This document shows, in pieces, positions 1 to 4,954 of a stretch of 5,989 nt of DNA (positions are counted from its first letter, which is position 1; the number at the start of each line of letters is the position of its first letter). Both the position numbers and the translations under genes were made by a program. The stretch comes from Gastranaerophilus sp045639085 (lineage in GTDB: Bacteria; Cyanobacteriota; Vampirovibrionia; Gastranaerophilales; Gastranaerophilaceae): contig JAZUCM010000037.1 in NCBI GenBank assembly GCA_045639085.1, forward strand, positions 1 to 5,989, in the 5' to 3' direction. Under the pieces are notes generated by a model, which worked only from the letters and a program-made list of their open reading frames with translations, ran no database searches and was not told where the DNA came from.

Positions 1-108
1 TGACCAAGTGATCAAGTCGTTATGGGGAATTGACCTATTTGTATGCTCCATAGTAAATGCATTGTTGTAGGTCGGGTTTACTAACCCGACAAAATTTGTT
101 TCTGTCAT
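1..108 (-). CDS. N-terminal fragment of an unrecognised protein, cut by the window edge
   Basis: An open frame of 36 codons begins with ATG at 108-106 and stays open to base 1, so only the N-terminus is present. It begins MTETNFVGLVNPTYNN and continues with FTMEHTNRSIPHNDLITWS. There is no signal peptide or membrane segment, and I do not recognise the family. Support for a real gene comes from upstream on the same strand: AAGGAG at 120-115, six bases before the ATG, and a promoter-like TTGACA-17-CATAAT pair at 278-250. Codons 7-13 (VGLVNPT) are encoded by a perfect 8-bp-arm palindrome (71-90). The N-terminus may therefore include repeat-derived sequence, or the palindrome may serve the RNA. 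The gene is divergent from the TrmB-type regulator and could be its target, which is inference. The opposite-strand frame over the same bases lacks a ribosome binding site. Confidence 0.55.
   Translation of the reverse strand, partial: MTETNFVGLVNPTYNNAFTMEHTNRSIPHNDLITWS
66..91. repeat. Palindromic repeat, GTCGGGTT-TACT-AACCCGAC core
   Basis: Bases 71-78 and 83-90 are perfect 8-bp inverted arms around a 4-base loop (TACT). They are flanked by TGTAG and AAAAT. The layout TGTAGGTCGGGTT...AACCCGACA resembles short REP-like palindromes scattered through many bacterial genomes; this is resemblance from memory, not a database match. It lies inside the first codons of the minus-strand partial gene, so it could instead form a hairpin in that mRNA just after the start codon. 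Confidence 0.5.
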
Positions 109-114
109 GTTTAT

Positions 115-120
115 CTCCTT
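115..120 (-). promoter_or_regulatory. Ribosome binding site of the left-edge gene
   Basis: On the minus strand AAGGAG (within AAAAGGAGATAAACATG) sits six bases before the ATG at 108. This near-perfect Shine-Dalgarno sequence is the main reason for calling the partial gene, which is otherwise too short inside the window to judge. Confidence 0.65.
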
Positions 121-123
121 TTG

Positions 124-137
124 CTTGCGTTCGCAAG
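124..137 (-). promoter_or_regulatory. Leader hairpin abutting the ribosome binding site
   Basis: CTTGCG (124-129) and CGCAAG (132-137) are perfect inverted arms with a two-base centre; a 5-bp stem with a 4-base loop is the likelier fold. In the minus-strand transcript it ends three bases before the AAGGAG. It could hold the site open or respond to binding; no known riboswitch or leader family is recognised. Confidence 0.4.
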
Positions 138-197
138 GGTCAGAGATTTTTGCAAAACAGGTCGCTGAAACGCAAATATAATCAGGCTGTTGAGGCG

Positions 198-207
198 CCC
201 CCCCCCC
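198..207. repeat. Homopolymer run of ten C (ten G on the minus strand)
   Basis: Ten consecutive C occur in an AT-rich, apparently noncoding stretch. Read on the minus strand this is a G10 run in the predicted leader of the left-edge gene, about 36-45 bases after the inferred transcription start. Runs of this kind slip during replication and drive phase variation in some host-associated bacteria. Here the run lies in neither a coding frame nor a promoter spacer that I can defend, so an effect on expression is inference. Its exact length may also be a sequencing artefact. Confidence 0.6.
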
Positions 208-249
208 TATTGAACTCTTTATACTTTCATTCTCATTTAACATATTTTC

Positions 250-278
250 ATTATGCACTATTGCGTGGGGTTTGTCAA
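250..278 (-). promoter_or_regulatory. Sigma70-type promoter of the left-edge gene
   Basis: On the minus strand a perfect -35 box TTGACA (278-273) is followed after exactly 17 bases by CATAAT (255-250), which differs from the -10 consensus at one position. Transcription would start near 243, giving a leader of about 135 nt before the ATG at 108. The -35 box lies within an inverted repeat (267-282), so the promoter is probably regulated. It was called by eye. Confidence 0.5.
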
Positions 279-282
279 CCCC
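267..282. promoter_or_regulatory. Inverted repeat over the -35 box: candidate operator
   Basis: GGGGTT (267-272) and AACCCC (277-282) are perfect arms around TGTC. The repeat covers the TTGACA of the minus-strand promoter, so a protein bound here would exclude RNA polymerase. It shares the GGGTT...AACCC pattern with the palindrome at 71-90 and could alternatively be a decayed copy of the same kind of repeat. Confidence 0.4.
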
Positions 283-302
283 TCTGGGAAAGTTAATTAG
301 TT

Positions 303-326
303 AGTTAATGAGTTAATTCATTAACT
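303..326. promoter_or_regulatory. AT-rich inverted repeat, candidate regulator binding site
   Basis: AGTTAATGA (303-311) and TCATTAACT (318-326) are perfect 9-bp arms around GTTAAT. The hexamer GTTAAT occurs three times nearby (292, 304 and 312), spaced by 12 and 8 bases. The site lies between the two divergent promoters, about 33 bases upstream of the TrmB gene's -35 box, where an autoregulatory or shared operator would be expected. The small G+C-rich stem CGCC-TTC-GGCG at 340-350 follows. Function is not shown by sequence alone. Confidence 0.4.
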
Positions 327-358
327 TTATCCATTTAACCGCCTTCGGCGAGCCCCTC

Positions 359-388
359 TTGCCAAAATTGTGCAATATATGTTATTAT
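359..388 (+). promoter_or_regulatory. Promoter of the TrmB-type regulator gene
   Basis: TTGCCA (359-364) and TATTAT (383-388) each differ from consensus at one position and are separated by 18 bases. Transcription is predicted to start around 394-396, on the ATG at 395, implying a leaderless mRNA. Neither ATG 395 nor the alternative TTG at 359 has a Shine-Dalgarno sequence upstream, which fits leaderless translation from 395. Confidence 0.4.
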
Positions 389-394
389 AAAGCA

Positions 395-1192
395 ATGGAA
401 GATTTAATCGAAAAATTGAAAGACATCGGGCTGAGCGGAAACGAGGCGAAAGTTTATGTGGCGTTGATTAAAAAATTTCCGCTTACCGGCTATGAAATCA
501 GCAAAATTGCAAATATTCAACAAGCACGAGCTTATGACGCACTAAAATCATTAGAGGCAAAACAAATAGTTTTACCGTCCAACACAAAACCCGTCGCTTA
601 CACACCTATACGACCTAAAGAACTCACAAAACGGTTCAAAAGAAAGTTCAATTCCACGATTGATTTTCTGGAAAAAAAACTTCCTACAATAAAAGAAAAT
701 TCTATTGAACCGATTTTATCGGTCTCAGGAAGCACCGCTGCACACGAAAAAATTATCGAATTGATACACTCCGCAAAAAAAGAAATCTTCCTTTTGATAA
801 GCTCGAGCGATCATAAATACTTTGAAACAGCCCTAATGGACGCATACAACCGCGGAGTTGAAATCAAAATTTCCGGCTACGACAACTTTTCACCAACTTT
901 TGGCCGAATTTTTGCCCAGTCACCAATGTCCGTTCTGGATAACAAAACCCCAACTAAAACAATATTGCTAGTCGTTGACAGTTCAGAAGGGATTTACGGC
1001 GCGCTAAAGCCAAACCCAAATTCCGGCGACATCGAACTCATCTGGACCCAAAACCCAGACATAGTCTACCTGATAAAATCTTACATCACGCACAGTATGT
1101 ATTTAATAGACATCGAAAGCAACTTTCCGGAACAATTAAAATATTTCTATGGTGCCGGGCTAAAAAAACTACGCGAAAAAGTTTTAAACTAA
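395..1192 (+). CDS. TrmB-family transcriptional regulator
   Basis: This predicted cytoplasmic DNA-binding regulator has 265 residues from ATG 395. Residues 5-75 form a TrmB-type winged helix, from LIEKLKDIGLSGNEAKVYVAL to the wing TKPVAYTPIRP, with the recognition helix around IQQARAYDALKSLEAK (41-56). A charged, probably coiled-coil linker follows (74-100). Residues 105-241 match the TrmB C-terminal sensor domain in layout, including ILLVVDSSEGIYGAL (190-204) and IELIWTQNPDIVYLIKSYITHSMYLI (213-238). Characterised TrmB proteins, mostly archaeal, bind sugars and control sugar uptake and metabolism; the ligand here cannot be inferred because no transport or sugar gene is in view. The frame extends upstream to a TTG at 359, but ATG 395 gives the usual family N-terminus and avoids the promoter. 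The GntR-array gene follows after 99 bp and has its own promoter. No intrinsic terminator is seen between them, so readthrough is possible. Confidence 0.82.
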   Translation: MEDLIEKLKDIGLSGNEAKVYVALIKKFPLTGYEISKIANIQQARAYDALKSLEAKQIVLPSNTKPVAYTPIRPKELTKRFKRKFNSTIDFLEKKLPTIKENSIEPILSVSGSTAAHEKIIELIHSAKKEIFLLISSSDHKYFETALMDAYNRGVEIKISGYDNFSPTFGRIFAQSPMSVLDNKTPTKTILLVVDSSEGIYGALKPNPNSGDIELIWTQNPDIVYLIKSYITHSMYLIDIESNFPEQLKYFYGAGLKKLREKVLN

Positions 1193-1210
1193 AAGGTTTT
1201 TAAAATTTTT

Positions 1211-1227
1211 CTTCAAATTACTTCACA
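1211..1227 (+). repeat. Short direct repeats upstream of the GntR-array promoter
   Basis: CTTCAAA (1211-1217) and CTTCACA (1221-1227) are direct repeats with a 10-base period, so they face the same side of the helix. They lie just upstream of the -35 box at 1245. A tandem-domain DNA-binding protein could use such sites for autoregulation, but the repeats are short and the region is AT-rich, so chance is a real possibility. Confidence 0.2.
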
Positions 1228-1244
1228 AACTAACAAAAAAACCC

Positions 1245-1272
1245 TTGATATTTTTTTAAATTTATGTATTAT
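1245..1272 (+). promoter_or_regulatory. Promoter of the GntR-array gene
   Basis: TTGATA (1245-1250) and TATTAT (1267-1272) are separated by 16 bases, with a T-rich spacer. The inferred start near 1279 gives a leader of only about 13 nt, which includes AAAAGG (1281-1286), the ribosome binding site five bases before ATG 1292. Confidence 0.5.
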
Positions 1273-1291
1273 TAAAAAATAAAAGGTTAGT

Positions 1292-2452
1292 ATGAACATA
1301 TCAAAAAATTTTACCGTTAAAAATAATCTCGAGCAAGTTCACATTGATGAATTTACAACAGAAATGCCCGAATTAAAAAATATATCAGAATCAAAAGCAT
1401 CGGCCATCGGCAAATGGTTAATCAGTCGTATTGAAGCTCTATTAAGCACAAATTCAATCCGCCCGGGCCAACTTCTTCCCGCAAAAGGTGATTTTGCATA
1501 CCGCTTAGGCGTCAGTATCGGAACAGTTCAAAACGCGCTTAAATACGTCGAAGACAATGGATTTATCGAAGCCAAACCGTGCATCGGCACCATAGTTCGC
1601 GACAAAAACACCCCCGCAATGTTTAGCAAAAAATCAACGTCCAAGCGCGATATAATAATTTCGAAAATCAAAAACTATATAAAAGAAAACAATTTTCAAA
1701 TCGGCGACAACATTTCTTCTGCAAAACACATCGCCCAAGAACTTAATCACCCAATGAACACGGTTCGTCTCGCGCTTGAAAACCTTTGCACGCAAGGTAT
1801 TCTCAAACACAACTTCAAAAATTCCGACGAACAAACAGGATGGTTTTTAATTTCAAACGATTTTTCAACCGAAAATTCAACTCCGGGACACGAAACCCTG
1901 GTCGAAAAAGTTGCTCAAGACTTAAAAAAATACATAACCGAAAACCATAAAACAGGCGACAGAATCAGCTCGCATGCCGAATTCTCGCAAAAATTGCAAG
2001 CCAGCATGAGCACCGTTCACGCAGCGTTTAAAATACTTACAGATGAAGGAATTTTAATGACAAGAAGGGGTCAATACGGTACAATAATTATGAAAATGCC
2101 AAACGAAAAACAATCTCTTAACCAACCAAAAGAAACATCTATTTTTGCACCCGCAGCAGACGCCGCAGTTTATTTCTACGAAAAAACACAAAATCACATC
2201 AAAAAAATTATCGCGCAAAACTACTCTGTTGGCGACAAACTCCCACCAATCAGTGAGTTTGCCAAAGAACTCAATCTTAGCCCGAACACAATCCGAAAAG
2301 CATTTTTAAACCTAGCAGAAGAAGGTTACCTAACATCTTCACGCGGCAGATACGGCGGAACTTACGTCCTAGACATCCCGGAAACTGAAACCCAAAACTT
2401 CAAATGGCTCGCCGTCAACCCTAAATACGCAGAAGTTTTAAGTGAAAATTAA
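1292..2452 (+). CDS. Protein with four tandem GntR-type winged-helix domains
   Basis: The protein has 386 residues and reads as four successive GntR-type DNA-binding domains: about 37-103, 117-188, 201-268 and 294-361. Each repeats the family pattern: a first helix, a (P)G(D/Q)xxxx turn (RPGQLLP 57-63, IGDNIS 137-142, TGDRIS 221-226, VGDKLPP 313-319), a helix ending in a hydrophobic turn, a recognition helix and a wing. The recognition helices are SIGTVQNALKYVEDNG (75-90), PMNTVRLALENLCTQG (154-169), SMSTVHAAFKILTDEG (238-253) and SPNTIRKAFLNLAEEG (330-345). The wings of domains 1, 3 and 4 keep the G-T motif (GTIV, GTII, GGTYV); that of domain 2 is longer and diverged. Ordinary GntR proteins carry one such domain plus a ligand domain (FCD, UTRA or aminotransferase-like); none is present. 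N- and C-terminal tails are short, and no signal or membrane segment is seen. The start is supported by AAAAGG and a promoter. I infer multivalent DNA binding; target and ligand are unknown. Confidence 0.85.
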   Translation: MNISKNFTVKNNLEQVHIDEFTTEMPELKNISESKASAIGKWLISRIEALLSTNSIRPGQLLPAKGDFAYRLGVSIGTVQNALKYVEDNGFIEAKPCIGTIVRDKNTPAMFSKKSTSKRDIIISKIKNYIKENNFQIGDNISSAKHIAQELNHPMNTVRLALENLCTQGILKHNFKNSDEQTGWFLISNDFSTENSTPGHETLVEKVAQDLKKYITENHKTGDRISSHAEFSQKLQASMSTVHAAFKILTDEGILMTRRGQYGTIIMKMPNEKQSLNQPKETSIFAPAADAAVYFYEKTQNHIKKIIAQNYSVGDKLPPISEFAKELNLSPNTIRKAFLNLAEEGYLTSSRGRYGGTYVLDIPETETQNFKWLAVNPKYAEVLSEN

Positions 2453-2471
2453 AATTCCCTAACCCACAACA

Positions 2472-2759
2472 CTATGGATGAGGCGTAATCGCAATTATCG
2501 TAATCTGTTCTTTTTCCGGCCCGTAACACCAAAACACACGGTATGCACCGGGTGTGCGGTTTTCAACATAAGATTGAAAGACATCGCAATCATCATATTC
2601 CAAAGACTGGTACTTATGCGTATGCAATCCGGGATGCCTAGGATTTTCTTGCAATTTATCCAATGTCGCTTTTATCTTTCTCAACTTCAAAATAACGCCA
2701 CGCCTTTTTAACGACTCCAATTGTTTACGAGCCTCAATTGAATATAACAACTTATACAT
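2472..2759 (-). CDS. RelE/ParE-like toxin of a type II toxin-antitoxin module
   Basis: This 95-residue basic protein has the size and layout of RelE/ParE-superfamily toxins. It has an N-terminal strand (YKLLYSIEA), two helices rich in K and R (QLESLKRRGVILKLRKIKATLDKLQ), then RHPGLHTHKY (41-50), then the strands YVENRTPGAYRVFWCYGP (64-81) and ITIIAITPHP (86-95). The last two blocks are, from memory, typical of a RelE-like family frequent in cyanobacteria and relatives. Family toxins usually act on translating mRNA, but whether this one cleaves RNA is not shown. Its ATG lies inside the end of the antitoxin gene, giving an 8-bp overlap (2752-2759), which suggests translational coupling and antitoxin-first expression. 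The stop codon is 19 bp from the convergent GntR-array stop, with no terminator visible. Confidence 0.8.
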   Translation of the reverse strand: MYKLLYSIEARKQLESLKRRGVILKLRKIKATLDKLQENPRHPGLHTHKYQSLEYDDCDVFQSYVENRTPGAYRVFWCYGPEKEQITIIAITPHP

Positions 2760-3027
2760 CTGCCTCTATACCATCCCAAAAATCATCTTCCAACTCAACC
2801 AATTTCCCGGCCTTAATCTCTTCTAAGCCTTGCAACACGGACGCCAATGCCTCTTTATTTTGATATAACCATAACTCTTCAGCCGGAATTTCAACATTAG
2901 GATACAAAACGATTACGCCATTATCTTTGACCTCATAATTGTAAGATGTAACTTCTTTTGCCGCCAATTTACCCAACGTAATACGCCTTTTTGAATCAAG
3001 TCTTAAACTTTTAGAATTTGCTGCCAT
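2752..3027 (-). CDS. AbrB-like antitoxin partner of the RelE-like toxin
   Basis: This 91-residue protein is encoded immediately upstream of the toxin. Residues 7-45 (SLRLDSKRRITLGK, then YEVKDNGVIVLYP) resemble an AbrB/MazE swapped-hairpin DNA-binding fold; the usual Gly in the DSKGRI motif is Arg here (R14). The remainder (EIPAEELWLYQNKEALASVLQG and the acidic tail to residue 91) is a helical, acidic segment of the kind that wraps the toxin. The start is firm: GGAGG (3038-3034) lies six bases before ATG 3027, behind a near-consensus promoter. The protein probably neutralises the toxin and represses its own operon through the half-sites at 3060-3103. Assignment to AbrB rather than another antitoxin fold is moderately sure; the antitoxin role rests on the operon layout. 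Confidence 0.78.
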   Translation of the reverse strand: MAANSKSLRLDSKRRITLGKLAAKEVTSYNYEVKDNGVIVLYPNVEIPAEELWLYQNKEALASVLQGLEEIKAGKLVELEDDFWDGIEADV

Positions 3028-3049
3028 AATAGACCTCCGTTTTATTTAC

Positions 3050-3078
3050 ATTATAACATATTGTGGGAAACATTTCAA
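3050..3078 (-). promoter_or_regulatory. Promoter of the toxin-antitoxin operon
   Basis: On the minus strand TTGAAA (3078-3073) and a perfect TATAAT (3055-3050) are separated by 17 bases. The predicted start near 3043 gives a leader of about 16 nt containing GGAGG. The strength of this promoter, with operator half-sites in its spacer and upstream, is typical of autorepressed toxin-antitoxin operons. Confidence 0.7.
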
Positions 3079-3103
3079 GTGGGAGAAATAAAATTCCCAC
3101 AAT
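3060..3103. promoter_or_regulatory. Three-half-site operator of the toxin-antitoxin operon
   Basis: ATTGTGGGAA (3060-3069) and TTCCCACAAT (3094-3103) are perfect 10-bp inverted arms separated by 24 bases. A third element, GTGGGAG (3079-3085), has the same orientation as the first arm and begins 16 bases after its GTGGGAA. The first arm lies in the promoter spacer, the second element abuts the -35 box, and the third is upstream. This arrangement fits cooperative binding of antitoxin or toxin-antitoxin complexes. The site also lies between the divergent toxin-antitoxin and argS promoters. Confidence 0.6.
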
Positions 3104-3148
3104 TTGTTACGTATTATAATAAGAAAAGCATTTTCCCCATGTTTATTG

Positions 3149-3154
3149 TATAAT
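3149..3154 (+). promoter_or_regulatory. Likely -10 box for argS
   Basis: A perfect TATAAT lies 33 bases before the argS start, but the region 16-18 bases upstream has no convincing -35 box. A second TATAAT at 3115-3120 is an alternative. The argS ribosome binding site is GGAG at 3176-3179, seven bases before ATG 3187. Confidence 0.4.
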
Positions 3155-3186
3155 TTTTCCATAGCACGATTTTATGGAGAAGTTTT

Positions 3187-4899
3187 ATGATAAAAGATTA
3201 TTTTTTAAATCAAATTGAAGCCGCGATTCATTCCGCGATTAAAGCCGGCAAACTCGGCGCAATGCAAGAATATATAAATGGCACACTCGCCGTTGAGCGT
3301 CCGAAAAACACGGATTTCGGCGATTACGCTCTCAACGTTTCGTCCCTCGCGCGCAGTGCCAAAATAGCACCGCCAATGATTGCAAACGCGATTATAGAAG
3401 AACTCGACGACTCAGACAACCAATATTCCGTTATTGGCGGGTTTATTAACTTTAAATGCGGCCAAAATTTATTAAAAAATCTTGTTGCTGAAATTTTTTC
3501 TAAAAAAGAAAATTTCGGCAAACCTGAAAATGTTGAATGCGAAAAAATCTTACTCGAATACGTTTCCGCAAACCCTACCGGCCCGTTCCACATCGGTCAC
3601 GGCCGCTGGGCGTCTATGGGCAGCGTTCTGGCAAACCTATTAAAATTCTACGGACACGAAGTTTATCAAGAATTCTACATCAACGATGCCGGCTCGCAAA
3701 TCCAAAAACTCGGCAACTCTTTAGCCATCCGAATCAAACAAGAACTCGGCGAAAATGTAGATTTCCCAACTGATGAAATTGAACGCAAAAACTTCTACCC
3801 GGGCGAATACTTAATCCCGGTTGCAAAAAAATTCCTCAAAGAACACGCCCCAACCGATGACGTTAAAATCCTATCAGATTACGCAAAAAAAGAAATGGAA
3901 GCCGTTCAAAAAGAACTTCTCGAAAACTTCCGAGTCAATTTTGACAACTTCTACTCCGAACTCGAACTTCACCAATCAGGCAAAGTAGAAGAATGCGTCA
4001 ATAAACTAAAAGCCAGTGGCAAAATTTATCAAAAAGAAGGTGCAGACTGGTTCAAATCCTCTGACTACGGCGATGATCAAGACCGTGTTATCAAAAAAGC
4101 TGACGGTTCAAACACCTATCTGACAGCCGATATTGCATATCACATTGACAAACTGGAACGCGGCTACGACAGACTTATCAACATCTGGGGCGCCGATCAC
4201 CACGGATATGTCGCGCGCGTTAAAGCCTCAATCGAAGCCCTTGGCTACGACCCTAACAAACTCGAAGTCCTTTTGGGCCAACTTGTAAACCTCGTAATCA
4301 ACGGCGAAGAAGTCCGCATGGGCAAACGCAAAAACATGGTTACCCTTGACGAACTAATCGACGAAGTGGGCGTTGACGCAACACGTTTTTGGATGGCAAT
4401 GAGAAACATCGACACAACCCTTGACTTTGACATCGAACTTGCCAAAACCAACTCCGACGAAAACCCTGTGTTCTACGTTCAATACGCACACGCTCGTGCT
4501 TGTTCAATCATGAGAAACCTTACAAGCGAAAAACTCAACACCGAAACAGGCGAAAAAACACCGGCACCGTTGACCCAAGCCGAACTCGACGAACTTATCA
4601 ACAACTTCACCCCGGAAATTGTTGAACCGACGCTTGATACCGCAAAAACTCTTCTTCTAAAACTTGAAGAGTACAAAAATGTTATCAAAACATCAGCACA
4701 AACTCGTCAAGTCTACACAATTTGCCGCTATGTCCAAGAATTAGCAAGCGAATTCCACTCATTCTACACGGCAAACCGAGTTATCTGCGAAGATAAAGCC
4801 CTGATGAAATCACGAGTTGCACTAGTATGGGCAGTAAAAACCGTCCTTCGCAACGCGATGGAAGACATCCTAGGCGTCGCCGCCCCGGAAAAAATGTAG
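3187..4899 (+). CDS. argS: Arginyl-tRNA synthetase
   Basis: This class I aminoacyl-tRNA synthetase attaches arginine to tRNA(Arg) in the cytoplasm, using ATP. The 570-residue length is normal for the family. Residues 1-110 form the ArgRS-specific N-terminal domain (VERPKNTDFGDYALN, 37-50; GGFINFK, 84-90). The catalytic core carries SANPTGPFHIGHGR (127-140) with the HIGH signature at 135-138, then EFYINDAGSQIQKLG (162-176), and TYLTADIAYH and IWGADHHGYVAR (310-344). The second class I signature is degenerate, MGKRK at 378-382 instead of KMSKS, which is common in this family. The C-terminal DALR-type anticodon-binding domain starts near VQYAHARA (431-438) and ends with the usual LGVAAPEKM. ATG 3187 is supported by GGAG with seven-base spacing and by the N-terminal domain beginning at once. 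The gene is intact and ends in a strong terminator. It is probably monocistronic and constitutive; its promoter region is shared with the divergent toxin-antitoxin operon. Confidence 0.97.
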   Translation: MIKDYFLNQIEAAIHSAIKAGKLGAMQEYINGTLAVERPKNTDFGDYALNVSSLARSAKIAPPMIANAIIEELDDSDNQYSVIGGFINFKCGQNLLKNLVAEIFSKKENFGKPENVECEKILLEYVSANPTGPFHIGHGRWASMGSVLANLLKFYGHEVYQEFYINDAGSQIQKLGNSLAIRIKQELGENVDFPTDEIERKNFYPGEYLIPVAKKFLKEHAPTDDVKILSDYAKKEMEAVQKELLENFRVNFDNFYSELELHQSGKVEECVNKLKASGKIYQKEGADWFKSSDYGDDQDRVIKKADGSNTYLTADIAYHIDKLERGYDRLINIWGADHHGYVARVKASIEALGYDPNKLEVLLGQLVNLVINGEEVRMGKRKNMVTLDELIDEVGVDATRFWMAMRNIDTTLDFDIELAKTNSDENPVFYVQYAHARACSIMRNLTSEKLNTETGEKTPAPLTQAELDELINNFTPEIVEPTLDTAKTLLLKLEEYKNVIKTSAQTRQVYTICRYVQELASEFHSFYTANRVICEDKALMKSRVALVWAVKTVLRNAMEDILGVAAPEKM

Positions 4900-4915
4900 G
4901 TTTATACATAAAATC

Positions 4916-4949
4916 AAATGCGGGTGAGTTTCACCCGCATTTTTTATTT
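4916..4949 (+). terminator. Intrinsic terminator of argS, probably bidirectional
   Basis: AAATGCGGGTGA (4916-4927) and TCACCCGCATTT (4931-4942) form a perfect 12-bp stem with a 3-base centre, followed by TTTTTATTT on the plus strand. The stem begins 16 bases after the argS stop. On the minus strand it follows the prepilin stop by 12 bases and is followed by GATTTTATG, so it can also end that convergent transcript, less strongly. Confidence 0.9.
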
Positions 4950-4954
4950 ACAAT

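Noticed and set aside
57..296. Plus-strand 79-codon open frame
   Set aside because: It has no ribosome binding site, runs through both palindromes and the C10 tract, has repeat-like composition, and opposes a better supported minus-strand start.
378..382. MGKRK in place of KMSKS in ArgRS, considered as a sign of an inactive enzyme
   Set aside because: Many functional arginyl-tRNA synthetases have a degenerate second signature, and all other core motifs are present. The numbers are protein residues; the codons are at about 4318-4332.
1180..1215. Possible terminator after the TrmB-type gene
   Set aside because: The region is AT-rich with T runs but has no stable G+C stem, so an intrinsic terminator cannot be supported.
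1634..1834. Minus-strand frame inside the GntR-array gene
   Set aside because: It is a shadow of the GntR-array coding frame with no ribosome binding site; the sense protein has clear repeated domains.
2463..2469. A TTGTGGG on the minus strand resembling the toxin-antitoxin half-site
   Set aside because: A single 7-mer match is expected about once by chance in a window this size, and it lies beyond the toxin stop with no partner site.
2478..2711. Plus-strand frame opposite the toxin gene
   Set aside because: The minus-strand toxin has family motifs and an overlapping antitoxin partner; this frame has neither motif nor start signal.
3324..4688. Several frames on both strands within argS
   Set aside because: They are all shadows of a full-length, well conserved argS; low-complexity serine-rich translations are typical of antisense frames.
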